Source: a virus. Taken from it: 20,712 bases of DNA. Shown here piece after piece: positions 12,699-19,161 of this stretch; position 1 is the first letter of the stretch; each line of letters opens with the position of its first letter. The notes beneath the pieces were generated by a model. That model had not been told where the DNA came from. It saw nothing but the letters and a program-made list of their open reading frames with translations, and ran no database searches. Position numbers and translations under genes: made by a program. The stretch lies in IMG/VR virus record IMGVR_UViG_3300042320_001813, positions 1-20,712 of that record. One strand, given 5' to 3'.

Positions 12699-14438
12699 AT
12701 GAAGATCGCTGTATACACAATAGCGCTAAACGAGCAAAAATTTGTAAAGCCTTGGTATGAATCGGCAAAGGATGCGGACTACCTGTTGATCGCTGACACT
12801 GGATCTACCGACGACACAGTAGAAACGGCTCGCGAACTGGGAATCAACGTAGTGTCAATCTGTGTTAGGCCTTGGCGATTTGACGATGCAAGAAATGCGT
12901 CATTGGCCATGATTCCAGCTGACATCGACTACTGCATCGCTCTTGACATGGACGAGGTGTTAGTCGCCGGCTGGAGAGAACACTTTGAAAAGACACCGCC
13001 GGGAGTGACTCGCCCAAGATACAAGTACGTGTGGAACTGGAATCCAGACGGCACCGAAGGCTTAGTTTATGGCGCGGACAAGGCTCACGCAAGAAAAGGA
13101 TATCGTTGGCGACACCCAGTGCATGAGGTGTTGAGTCCAACTGATGGAGAGGTGCAGAGTTGGATTGGAATGCAGATTCATCATTTTGCTGATCATTCAA
13201 AGTCGCGCGGACAGTACCTTCCTCTTCTTAAGAAAGCAGTTGATGAACTTCCAAACGACGATCGCAACGCGTATTACTACGCTCGTGAGTTGTTTTTTCA
13301 CGGTCAAAGCGATCAAGCATTGACAGAGTTCAAGCGACACCTCGCTCTTCCAACGGCGCAGTGGCGTCCCGAGCGCGCGGCGTCGATGCGCTATCTTGCG
13401 AAGGTAGAAACGTCGGAGGCTGAGACCTGGCTTCTACGCGCGTGCGCAGAGGCGCCGGATTTTCGCGAGCCGTGGGTAGAGCTTGCGAGTCATTACTATG
13501 GCAAGAAACAGTGGGCGAACAGTTTGGCCGCGGCGCAACGTGCACTCGCGATAAAAGAAAAGCCGCTGCTGTATCTTTGCGATGCATACTCGTGGGGCGC
13601 GGCTCCGCACGATTTTGCCGCGATCGCGTCTTCGTACCTAGGCCAAAAGAAACAGGCGATCGACTACTGCCATGACGCGCTTCGCATCGAGCCTAACAAC
13701 GAGCGCATGCAGGGGAACATGTCTCTGATGCTGCGCGATCATTACTATGAAAAGATCACCGCGGTTATTCCAACTAAATCAAACGTAGACGGAGCTCTAG
13801 ATGTCATCGATCGTCTTCAAAAAGACGGTCAGGTAGAGACAATCGTGGTTGTTGCTGACGGACCTGACGCCTTTGCAACGTATGAAAAGTTGCTTGCCGA
13901 CAAGAAAAACGTCGTGCTAAAACAGGTAAAGCTCGGCGCCGGTATTCACGTCATGTGGAATCTTGGCATCGATGTCGCGATCGAAAAAGGCACAGGAGCA
14001 GTATTCATAAATGACGATGTAATTCTTGGAGATCACTGCGCTGGAGCACTGGCGTCCCTACTTGAGTACGACAAGTCAATTGGAATTGCCTGTGCGGGAT
14101 ATGACTATCGTAAGTTTACAGACATCGTTCAAGATGTGAACACCGTGTGCAACGGTCGCTATGACGGCACCGGCGGACTTGCTGGATTCTGCATGGCGCT
14201 GTCAAAAGATCTTACTAAGACATGGCGCTTCGATGAGTCAATGAAGTGGTGGTACGGCGACAATGACGTGTTGAACTGGGTTCTTAGGACTCAAAAACGT
14301 CGCGCGGTTATTACAAGTGTAGCTCGCTGTAGCGGCAACAGCTCAAGTACGATTGAAAATGATCCGCCAGACAACTTTGTTCAAACTGTTCAAAACGATA
14401 AGTTGAAATTTTACATTAAATGGAACATTGAGGACTGA
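12699..14438 (+). CDS. Protein with two GT-A glycosyltransferase domains joined by a helical repeat linker
   Basis: 579 residues. The N-terminal domain (1 to about 190) is a GT2-type fold: IAVYTIALNEQKFV at the start, ADTGSTDDT (32-40) and the metal-binding DMDE (83-86). Residues about 200-345 look like tetratricopeptide-type helices (AYYYARELFFHGQSDQALTEFKRHL, YLGQKKQAIDYCHDALRIEPNNERM). From I353 a second GT-like domain begins (ITAVIPTKSN, IVVVADG, VFINDDVIL with NDD at 438-440, WWYGDNDVLNW). Proteins of this layout occur in phage genomes beside structural genes. The likely role is transfer of sugar to a virion protein or a surface glycan, acting in the cytoplasm; the acceptor is unknown. 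The linker is more GC-rich than the flanks. ATG chosen on GGGAGA and on the IALNE motif near the N-terminus. Confidence 0.82.
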   Translation: MKIAVYTIALNEQKFVKPWYESAKDADYLLIADTGSTDDTVETARELGINVVSICVRPWRFDDARNASLAMIPADIDYCIALDMDEVLVAGWREHFEKTPPGVTRPRYKYVWNWNPDGTEGLVYGADKAHARKGYRWRHPVHEVLSPTDGEVQSWIGMQIHHFADHSKSRGQYLPLLKKAVDELPNDDRNAYYYARELFFHGQSDQALTEFKRHLALPTAQWRPERAASMRYLAKVETSEAETWLLRACAEAPDFREPWVELASHYYGKKQWANSLAAAQRALAIKEKPLLYLCDAYSWGAAPHDFAAIASSYLGQKKQAIDYCHDALRIEPNNERMQGNMSLMLRDHYYEKITAVIPTKSNVDGALDVIDRLQKDGQVETIVVVADGPDAFATYEKLLADKKNVVLKQVKLGAGIHVMWNLGIDVAIEKGTGAVFINDDVILGDHCAGALASLLEYDKSIGIACAGYDYRKFTDIVQDVNTVCNGRYDGTGGLAGFCMALSKDLTKTWRFDESMKWWYGDNDVLNWVLRTQKRRAVITSVARCSGNSSSTIENDPPDNFVQTVQNDKLKFYIKWNIED

Positions 14439-14439
14439 C

Positions 14440-14955
14440 ATGCATGGCAATGTAATGAACTGGGTAGCACGGTGCTTGGACCTGCGAAAGACGCTAGTCT
14501 CAAAGAGCACATCGGCGCGCGTGCTTGAAATTGGCAGCTTGGATATAAATGGAAGTGTTAGGCCGCTGTTTGCAAACACGATCTCGGACGGTGGATTATT
14601 CTTTGGAATCGACGTGCAAGAAGGTCCGGGCGTTGATCTTGTCGCTGATGCCAGCGTCTATAAAAGCGATGTTCAGTACGATGTAGTAGTTTGCGCTGAG
14701 GTATTTGAACATACTGCTGTCTGGCCAAAGATCGTTAAAAATGCGCACTCACTACTTGTTCCAGGTGGAATGTTTATCGCGACTATGGCCGGTGAAGGAC
14801 GACCGCCACACTCGGCTATTGATGAAAATCCAATTCGCAGCTGGGAATACTACAAAAACGTCACTAAGACAGACCTTGAAAAACAACTTGCAATTTTTTC
14901 AGATTTTAAGGTTGACGTAGTTGATACTGATACTAGATGCTGGGCTTTAAAGTAG
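14440..14955 (+). CDS. Class I SAM-dependent methyltransferase
   Basis: 171 residues from the ATG at 14440, one base after the glycosyltransferase stop. A TTG at 14428 would overlap the upstream gene and adds only four residues, so it is not preferred. Motif I is VLEIGSLDINGSVRPLF, the acidic strand-2 end is FFGIDVQEGPGVD, motif IV is YDVVVCAEVFEHT, and LLVPGGMFIATMAG follows. This is the Methyltransf_11-type Rossmann core, short at its C-terminal substrate side. It is probably co-transcribed with the glycosyltransferase, so it may methylate a sugar or the same acceptor; that is inference. Its last 23 nt overlap the 3' end of the converging whiB-like gene. Confidence 0.8.
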   Translation: MHGNVMNWVARCLDLRKTLVSKSTSARVLEIGSLDINGSVRPLFANTISDGGLFFGIDVQEGPGVDLVADASVYKSDVQYDVVVCAEVFEHTAVWPKIVKNAHSLLVPGGMFIATMAGEGRPPHSAIDENPIRSWEYYKNVTKTDLEKQLAIFSDFKVDVVDTDTRCWALK

Positions 14956-15466
14956 ACTTTTTACTTTTCTTAGTCTTAGTTTTTTCGCGTTCTACTTTCT
15001 TTTTCTTAGCACGTGCGGCGCGTTCTGCATGATAAGCGATCACCGCATTGGCACTCGTTCTGCTGCGCCATGTGAATTCGCAAGTTGAGCACCGCACAAG
15101 TTTCATTGTTGTCCATCTGCCTCCTTCTGGGGACTCTGCAACAACAACTTCTAGTTTGTCGGGCCTCGCTGCGCAATACGGACAGTTAGGAAACCGCTGT
15201 CTACGAGCTTCTTTACCTTCTTGGTTCACAGAAAGCGCACGTCTAAGTTCGCCTTCATCTTTTCCGCCCCAAATTCCCCATATCTGTTTGTTTTCAAGAG
15301 CGTACTTTAAACAGTCACTGCGTGCTTCACATCCGTAACACAGGTTCTTGGCATCGTATTTTTCTCGTGGCTCGTTAGAGAAGAAGAATTTGCTGAGATG
15401 TTTATGCTCAGGCTCTGCGCACTTCGCGCTGTCTTGCCAGTCAGTTTGGCTTAACCTGTGCTTCAA
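14933..15466 (-). CDS. WhiB-family Fe-S protein with C-terminal zinc ribbon and Lys-rich tail
   Basis: 177 residues. The WhiB domain spans about 9-78. DWQDSAKC16 is followed by LCYGC (C43, C46) and C52, the four-cysteine pattern of a [4Fe-4S] cluster, then the beta-turn signature IWGIWGGKDEGEL. Wbl proteins are actinobacterial regulators that usually bind the housekeeping sigma factor; phage Wbls such as TM4 WhiB can alter host regulation and superinfection. Unusually, a second domain follows with CPYC (95-98) and CSTC (126-129), a zinc-ribbon pattern, then a basic Lys-rich end. The start is a TTG overlapping the upstream TGA (TTGA), so translation is coupled to the 15463-15801 gene. DNA or RNA polymerase binding by the tail is inferred. 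Confidence 0.85.
   Translation of the reverse strand: MKHRLSQTDWQDSAKCAEPEHKHLSKFFFSNEPREKYDAKNLCYGCEARSDCLKYALENKQIWGIWGGKDEGELRRALSVNQEGKEARRQRFPNCPYCAARPDKLEVVVAESPEGGRWTTMKLVRCSTCEFTWRSRTSANAVIAYHAERAARAKKKKVEREKTKTKKSKKSTLKPSI
14949..15010 (+). terminator. Possible plus-strand terminator inside the 3' end of the whiB-like gene
   Basis: AAAGTAGA (14949-14956) and TCTACTTT (14991-14998) form an 8-bp inverted repeat, with a nested AAAGTA/TACTTT pair (14962-14967). A T-rich stretch follows at 14999-15007. The outer loop is long (34 nt) and the stems are AT-rich, so this is weak evidence. It is the only candidate at the end of the plus-strand unit. Confidence 0.25.
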
Positions 15467-15801
15467 GAGAACTCAACCCAAGTAACTTCAATGATATCGT
15501 CCACGTAGTTTCCGTCAGGAGTTTCTCCCAGTTCGTCACACACTGAATAGTCGATTTCACCATCTACTTCTCCGGCGTACCCTTGAATAACAGAAGCAGC
15601 CTCAGCAAGTCTGTACCCGTCTCCAAGAGATACTGCAGAGCCATCTCGTTGAAGTGATGAAGCAAGCGCGCGGCGAACAACATCGTGCTCTAGGTCAACA
15701 TGACCTTCAGTGAAAAATACTAGACTCGAGCTAGTTAAAGGAGAATAAGAATAGCCAGTCCACTCCCACCATAGGCATTCTCCAACACGCGAGTCTTTCA
15801 T
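15463..15801 (-). CDS. Hypothetical acidic protein upstream of whiB
   Basis: 112 residues, not recognised. The sequence is acidic with an aromatic N-terminus (GECLWWEWTGYSYSPL) and a C-terminal half rich in Asp/Glu (GEVDGEIDYSVCDELGE, YVDDIIEVTWVEFS). No membrane segment or signal peptide is seen. The ATG at 15801 is used; no Shine-Dalgarno sequence precedes it. A TACAAT box ends only 10 nt upstream, so the message may be nearly leaderless, a common mode in Actinobacteria. Its stop overlaps the whiB-like start by 4 nt, so the two are likely made together. A small DNA-mimic or regulator-binding protein is conceivable from charge and context, but nothing proves it. Confidence 0.6.
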   Translation of the reverse strand: MKDSRVGECLWWEWTGYSYSPLTSSSLVFFTEGHVDLEHDVVRRALASSLQRDGSAVSLGDGYRLAEAASVIQGYAGEVDGEIDYSVCDELGETPDGNYVDDIIEVTWVEFS

Positions 15802-15811
15802 ACGTATTCAT

Positions 15812-15817
15812 ATTGTA
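15812..15817 (-). promoter_or_regulatory. Candidate -10 box for the 15801-14933 operon
   Basis: TACAAT on the minus strand, 10 nt before the ATG at 15801. No matching -35 is seen. The spacing would give a leader of only a few bases and there is no Shine-Dalgarno sequence. Confidence 0.35.
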
Positions 15818-15851
15818 TCTCATGTCATCTAAGAAAAGTGATTGAAACTAT

Positions 15852-15872
15852 ACCGCAAAATATGTCTGCGGT
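15852..15872 (-). terminator. Short hairpin after the glycosylase-like gene
   Basis: ACCGCA (15852-15857) pairs with TGCGGT (15867-15872) across a 9-nt loop, 28 nt beyond the stop of the minus-strand gene at 15900. The downstream minus-strand sequence is only mildly T-rich, so termination is uncertain. A tandem 9-mer AACTGAGTG (15875-15892) lies between this hairpin and the stop. Confidence 0.3.
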
Positions 15873-15899
15873 TAAACTGAGTGAACTGAGTGGCTAGTC

Positions 15900-16409
15900 T
15901 TAGGCAGCTACAAAACCATCTTGATGCGGCCATAGGTAAACGTATGTTTGCGGTTTAGCGCCAGAATCTTCATCCCAATTAAATTGATTATACCAATCGT
16001 AGTTCTTGCACAGCAGCGCAGTTCTATGCGTGGAGCATAGACGCTCGTAGTACTCGCGGTCTGTCATCCAAGTAGGCACAAGTAGATCTGTAGACACTCG
16101 ATTAAGTTCTACTGCGCGATCGTACGTGCGGTAAGTCTTGTCAAGCAGCGTAGACTTGAAGCCACGACTACGCCATTCAAAGTACGTTGCAGAAATGTAA
16201 GAAACAAGCAACGTTTCGTACCCACGCCACATGCGAGCGACAGGGTGGTTGTACCAGCCTTTGGGGTCACGATGATTGCCTTCAGGGTCTAGTTTAGTGT
16301 TTGTCAATAAACACTGCCATGCCTCAAGCGTCTGTTTGTGCAGACGCTTATTGTCAAGTGTTGCAGCAGTTGCTGTAAATGAATCTGGAATAGTAAGAAA
16401 TGATTGCAT
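15900..16409 (-). CDS. Pyrimidine-dimer DNA glycosylase-like protein (MSMEG_6728/T4 endonuclease V related)
   Basis: 169 residues. It has MQSFLTIPDSF at the N-terminus, LDNKRLHKQTLEA (18-30), GWYNHPVARMWRGYETLL (51-68), EWRSRGF, and a C-terminal H-RTALLCKNYDWY followed by YVYLWP. This is the pattern of the small helical family containing T4 endonuclease V and actinobacterial MSMEG_6728-like proteins: M-x-x-F-(L), D-x-KRL-x-KQ, W-NHP-x-x-MW-G-E, H--R--LL-K. The T4 enzyme cuts UV-induced dimers using an N-terminal amine (Thr2) and Glu23. Here residue 2 is Gln, and the Glu equivalent cannot be fixed without alignment, so activity is not assured. It has an extended -10 promoter and an AAGGA ribosome binding site of its own. 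Confidence 0.75.
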   Translation of the reverse strand: MQSFLTIPDSFTATAATLDNKRLHKQTLEAWQCLLTNTKLDPEGNHRDPKGWYNHPVARMWRGYETLLVSYISATYFEWRSRGFKSTLLDKTYRTYDRAVELNRVSTDLLVPTWMTDREYYERLCSTHRTALLCKNYDWYNQFNWDEDSGAKPQTYVYLWPHQDGFVAA

Positions 16410-16415
16410 AAGTTG

Positions 16416-16463
16416 TCCTTGCGTCGTTAATTAAATTATATCAACAAACGCTAGAAAACTAAA
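16416..16463 (-). promoter_or_regulatory. Extended -10 promoter and ribosome binding site for the glycosylase-like gene
   Basis: On the minus strand, TGATATAAT (TATAAT at 16435-16440, with the extended-10 TG) is preceded 17 nt upstream by TTTAGT (16458-16463). AAGGA (16416-16420) lies 6 nt before the ATG at 16409. This is the best promoter in the window and makes the gene independent of the methyltransferase upstream. Confidence 0.65.
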
Positions 16464-16476
16464 CTTAAGTCTCCAG

Positions 16477-17724
16477 TTATCCAGCTTCTGGGTACCATTG
16501 TTTCTTGACTTTTTGACGAGAAAATCCTTTGTCTGTGTCTACAAAATACTCGCGGTCTCCAATTAGAGTTCCGCTTCTTGTCAAAGACTGTCCGCCAAGA
16601 GAGGCGACAACTCCTTTACCTACCCAGTTTGCTGCTTGAGCTGCGACTGCCTTACCCCACGTTGATTGCAAGTAGCTGTAGTCTTTCACTGACTCAAACT
16701 CCCAGTCGTCAGGCAGGCCTTGAATACGCGCTGCTTCTCGATGAGTAATTAGACGAGGCTCTGTAGGGTGAACAACATGATCTAGTGCTGAGCCAGTTAG
16801 CACGTTCGCCCAAAGATCTTTTCTCCAACGATACGGTTGAGAAAATCCTAAGTTAAAGTCGTTAGCAAGAATATTTGCACCAAGATTTTCCCAAGTCTTT
16901 GGAAACTTATTGCCATTTGCTTCATAAGCTTTTTTAAGATTTGTTCCAAGATCTTCACTGTTTTTCCAACCATCGTTGCCTACGATGTCAAACACATCTT
17001 TAACTCGCTGAGCATGAATATTTGTCTTGCCAATGTGCCCGTTTACCATGCCAGTCTCAGATCTAAGATGCGCAATAATTGGTGAAGCTGGCGCAGTGTA
17101 CTTCTGTGCTTCCCACTGCAGAGGCATCTTTGCGAGATCTCCAATAACTTCCATAAGCCGTGGTAGACGTCCTACAATCGGCTCTTCAACACTAAAAGGC
17201 ATTCCACCTCGTGTTGCAACCCAAAAGTATCGCGGCCGGTACGAGAATCCGCCTACGTGCAAGTTGTTGTGCTTAACGTGATAGAGGTCGTAGCGTTTAC
17301 CGCTTAGTTGTTCGACCATGTCTCTGTATTGAACCATGACGTCTCGCCCTTGAGTGAAAGCTTGTTGCACGCACTCAAATACAATTATTTCAGGAGCAAC
17401 TTTTGCCGCGTAGCGCATAAACGCGCGTGTATGCTCGTGCGCTGCTGAGTCTGGACCACGGTTTGCAGGACCCGACCATACAGACCAACCAGAGCACGGC
17501 GGACAACCCATGACAACATCTGCATCTTTTACTGGCCATTCGTCTTCTTTACTTGAGAAGAAAGAATCCCACTTGTCACCAAGAAACTTGCGGTTTACCT
17601 CTGCGACTTTGTTGCCAAAGTCTAAAGTTCCAGTGCGCAACGTCATTTCCATTCCAGCCTGAGTAAAGCCGTAGCTCATGAACCCAGCAAGACCGTTGCA
17701 GTCAATAAATGTTGGTTTTTCCAT
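16477..17724 (-). CDS. C5-cytosine DNA methyltransferase (Dcm-like)
   Basis: 415 residues from the ATG at 17724; a TTG at 17742 would add six. Numbering below is from that TTG. Motif I is FIDCNGLAGFMSYGFTQAGM (12-31), motif IV GCPPCSGWS with the catalytic Cys at 83, motif VI FECVQ (122-126), motif VIII YRPRYFWVA, motif IX RLITHREAARIQGLPDDW and motif X WGKAVAAQAANWVGKGV. The order is canonical. Two oddities: motif VI has ECV where ENV is usual, and motif IV is PCS rather than PCQ. The region between VIII and IX is the target recognition domain, so specificity cannot be read. Likely roles are protecting phage DNA from host restriction or preparing 5mC for further modification. No cognate endonuclease is adjacent, so it is an orphan methyltransferase. 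Confidence 0.85.
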   Translation of the reverse strand: MEKPTFIDCNGLAGFMSYGFTQAGMEMTLRTGTLDFGNKVAEVNRKFLGDKWDSFFSSKEDEWPVKDADVVMGCPPCSGWSVWSGPANRGPDSAAHEHTRAFMRYAAKVAPEIIVFECVQQAFTQGRDVMVQYRDMVEQLSGKRYDLYHVKHNNLHVGGFSYRPRYFWVATRGGMPFSVEEPIVGRLPRLMEVIGDLAKMPLQWEAQKYTAPASPIIAHLRSETGMVNGHIGKTNIHAQRVKDVFDIVGNDGWKNSEDLGTNLKKAYEANGNKFPKTWENLGANILANDFNLGFSQPYRWRKDLWANVLTGSALDHVVHPTEPRLITHREAARIQGLPDDWEFESVKDYSYLQSTWGKAVAAQAANWVGKGVVASLGGQSLTRSGTLIGDREYFVDTDKGFSRQKVKKQWYPEAG

Positions 17725-17742
17725 AGTTTGTCCGTTATCCAA

Positions 17743-17781
17743 TCAGTTGTTTAATCTTATACTGCTCGACGCAGAAACTTA
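17743..17781 (-). promoter_or_regulatory. Short gap before the methyltransferase
   Basis: A TATAAG box on the minus strand (about 17757-17762) lies some 30 nt before the ATG at 17724. No -35 is recognisable. The gap is longer than others in this cluster, so an internal start is possible. Confidence 0.25.
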
Positions 17782-18075
17782 CTACAAACTAGCGTCGATT
17801 TCGCCGACTTCATAACCACACGCGGCGTACCCAGCTATATCTACCCATGTGTCTGGCTGAAATCCAGACTTAGAAGCGTAGCGAGCAACCTTTACAGCTA
17901 CCATAGCCATTGCGACATCTTCTTTTGTCACTTCAATTCCAAAAATCACTGACCACAGCTTTGCAATTCGTTCAAAGTTGTCTTCTGGTCCTCCGTACTG
18001 TTTAGCTCTTGCTCCAGAGATAATGTCACAGGCTTCAGCAAGCATTCTTTCTCTTGCGGTGCTGTTCTTTTTCAT
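17782..18075 (-). CDS. DUF6378-like phage protein
   Basis: 97 residues, strongly helical and cytoplasmic: LAEACDIISGARAKQYGGPEDNFERIAKLWSV, IEVTKEDVAMAMVAVKVARYASK, then DTWVDIAGYAACGYE. The pattern (RA-QYG-PEDNF--IA-LW, V-LKIAR, D-W-DIAGYAA) fits the DUF6378 family, which is widespread in phages next to nucleotide-metabolism genes and has no proven function. The conserved acidic and helical layout resembles all-alpha NTP pyrophosphatases, but the ExxE and ExxD motifs are not clearly present, so this remains a suggestion. It overlaps the upstream gene by 4 nt (ATGA), so it is co-translated with it. Confidence 0.7.
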   Translation of the reverse strand: MKKNSTARERMLAEACDIISGARAKQYGGPEDNFERIAKLWSVIFGIEVTKEDVAMAMVAVKVARYASKSGFQPDTWVDIAGYAACGYEVGEIDASL

Positions 18076-18269
18076 TTGTCTTCAGTCCGTGCTCTAATTT
18101 GTACGTTACCAACGTACTCGTCGGCGCTGTGAGACACTATATGAATCTCAGTGTCGCGAGGAAGCACCGCGGTTGAATTATCTGTAAGATCACGCCATTC
18201 TTTCTCTGCGTTTTCTGCAATTTCGGCAATTGTTTTGCCGTAGACTTTGTACTCTATGAATTGGCGCAT
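18072..18269 (-). CDS. Small hypothetical protein
   Basis: 65 residues, not recognised: MRQFIEYKVYGKTIAEIAENAEKEWRDLTDNS, then EIHIVSHSADEYVGNVQIRARTEDK. It has an alpha-then-beta appearance (helix 12-27, two strands after 40), similar in layout to small phage ferredoxin-fold proteins, without a motif to support more. It is coupled on both sides, starting within TAATG of the upstream stop and overlapping the next start by 4 nt. This supports it as a real gene despite its size. Confidence 0.6.
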   Translation of the reverse strand: MRQFIEYKVYGKTIAEIAENAEKEWRDLTDNSTAVLPRDTEIHIVSHSADEYVGNVQIRARTEDK

Positions 18270-18688
18270 TATTTGATCCTTTTTTCCAGCGCGTACGGAG
18301 AATAGTGAACTCCATCAAGAAGCGGTGTCTTACCGTCTGTAGACTTAAAAATCACGTCTCCATAGCGTACTGCAACTACCTTCCCTCTGCGTCCATTGTG
18401 AATGCGACCAGTTTCATCTGTAAACGCGTCTATCTTCACACGAATAACATCACCAACTACGATGTTTCCAGGCTGCGCGGGCACCCAGGTTTCATCAGGC
18501 GCATCTTCTGTAAGCGGAATGTTTTGCGCAAACTTAGTGAACAGCTCAATAACTTCTTGGTTTTGCTTTGAACTGTGCTTGCCTTTTTCCCAAGCGGCAA
18601 GCAGCTCAAGTACTGTGTTGCCAACTCCTACCCTTATCTTGTGAGCCTGTAGTTGCTCACGAACCCATTGATAATCTACGCTTGGCAT
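18269..18688 (-). CDS. Hypothetical protein with SH3/KOW-like C-terminal domain
   Basis: 139 residues. The N-terminal 70 are helical (VDYQWVREQLQAHKIRVGVGNTVLELLAAWEKGK, QEVIELFTKFAQNIPL). The C-terminal part, GDVIRVKIDAFTDETGRIHNGRRGKVVAVRYGDVIFK followed by HYSPYALEKRIK, has the alternating strand and G-R-G-K-V-V pattern of a KOW/SH3-like barrel, often RNA- or ribosome-binding. Similar C-terminal segments ending HSP-ALEKRV occur in actinobacteriophage hypothetical proteins. Start and stop each share one base with the neighbouring genes (TAATG twice). The function is unknown. Confidence 0.65.
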   Translation of the reverse strand: MPSVDYQWVREQLQAHKIRVGVGNTVLELLAAWEKGKHSSKQNQEVIELFTKFAQNIPLTEDAPDETWVPAQPGNIVVGDVIRVKIDAFTDETGRIHNGRRGKVVAVRYGDVIFKSTDGKTPLLDGVHYSPYALEKRIK

Positions 18689-19155
18689 TACTTAACCTTT
18701 CCAGGACATTCTTGTTCAGGGCACGTGCTTACGTCAAAATCATCTAAAGCACGAGTGCATTTACTACACTTGACGCCGTCACTTTTGACTTTGTATCCTT
18801 TGATTTGACGCTGTCTGTTGACTTCCATCTTGTTGACGTAGTACGAGTCCAGTTGCTGGTCAGTTCCACCGACTGCGCATATTATGTTCGCAACAAAATG
18901 CAAAATGTCAACACACTCTTTAATCACTGCCTCGCGATTAACGTACGGATCATCGTGTTGCCACGGCTTCCACGAGATCTCTTTGCGCACCTCGGCGAGC
19001 TCATCGTCTATCGCGAGCATGTTCCAGCGCAAGTACTCAATGATATTGTTTAATTCCTGCGGCTGACTGCCTTCAAACTTCTCATAAGACACACCATATG
19101 ACTCTTGCTGTAGCTGCTTAGTCTTTGCCAGCCAGTCGTTGAATAATAGTCCCAT
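18688..19155 (-). CDS. MazG/dUTPase-like all-alpha NTP pyrophosphohydrolase with C-terminal zinc ribbon
   Basis: 155 residues. Residues 1-120 are helical: W44, then DELAEV with E52-x-x-E55, and ECVDILHFVANI with E80-x-x-D83. This is the ExxE...ExxD metal site of MazG and dimeric dUTPase-type enzymes, which hydrolyse (d)NTPs to monophosphates. Phages use them to adjust dNTP pools or lower alarmones; which substrate applies is not readable. A short zinc-ribbon-like end follows with Cys 130, 133, 145 and 150, an addition not required by the catalytic fold. AAGGA (19159-19163) overlaps the stop of the upstream gene and is only 3 nt from the ATG, a tight spacing. Confidence 0.75.
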   Translation of the reverse strand: MGLLFNDWLAKTKQLQQESYGVSYEKFEGSQPQELNNIIEYLRWNMLAIDDELAEVRKEISWKPWQHDDPYVNREAVIKECVDILHFVANIICAVGGTDQQLDSYYVNKMEVNRQRQIKGYKVKSDGVKCSKCTRALDDFDVSTCPEQECPGKVK

Positions 19156-19161
19156 ATGTCC

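Noticed and set aside
13330-13675. Overlapping ORFs on both strands within the glycosyltransferase gene (13330-13587 minus, 13442-13675 plus)
   Set aside because: Their openness is explained by the local GC-rich stretch; the main frame encodes continuous TPR-like helices.
16477-17724. Complete restriction-modification system
   Set aside because: No endonuclease-like gene adjoins the methyltransferase; its neighbours are a DUF6378-like gene and a glycosylase-like gene.
17027-19053. Plus-strand ORFs opposite the minus-strand cluster (for example 17027-17281, 18305-18571, 18805-19053)
   Set aside because: The minus-strand genes have recognisable families and coupled starts; these are shadows without ribosome binding sites.
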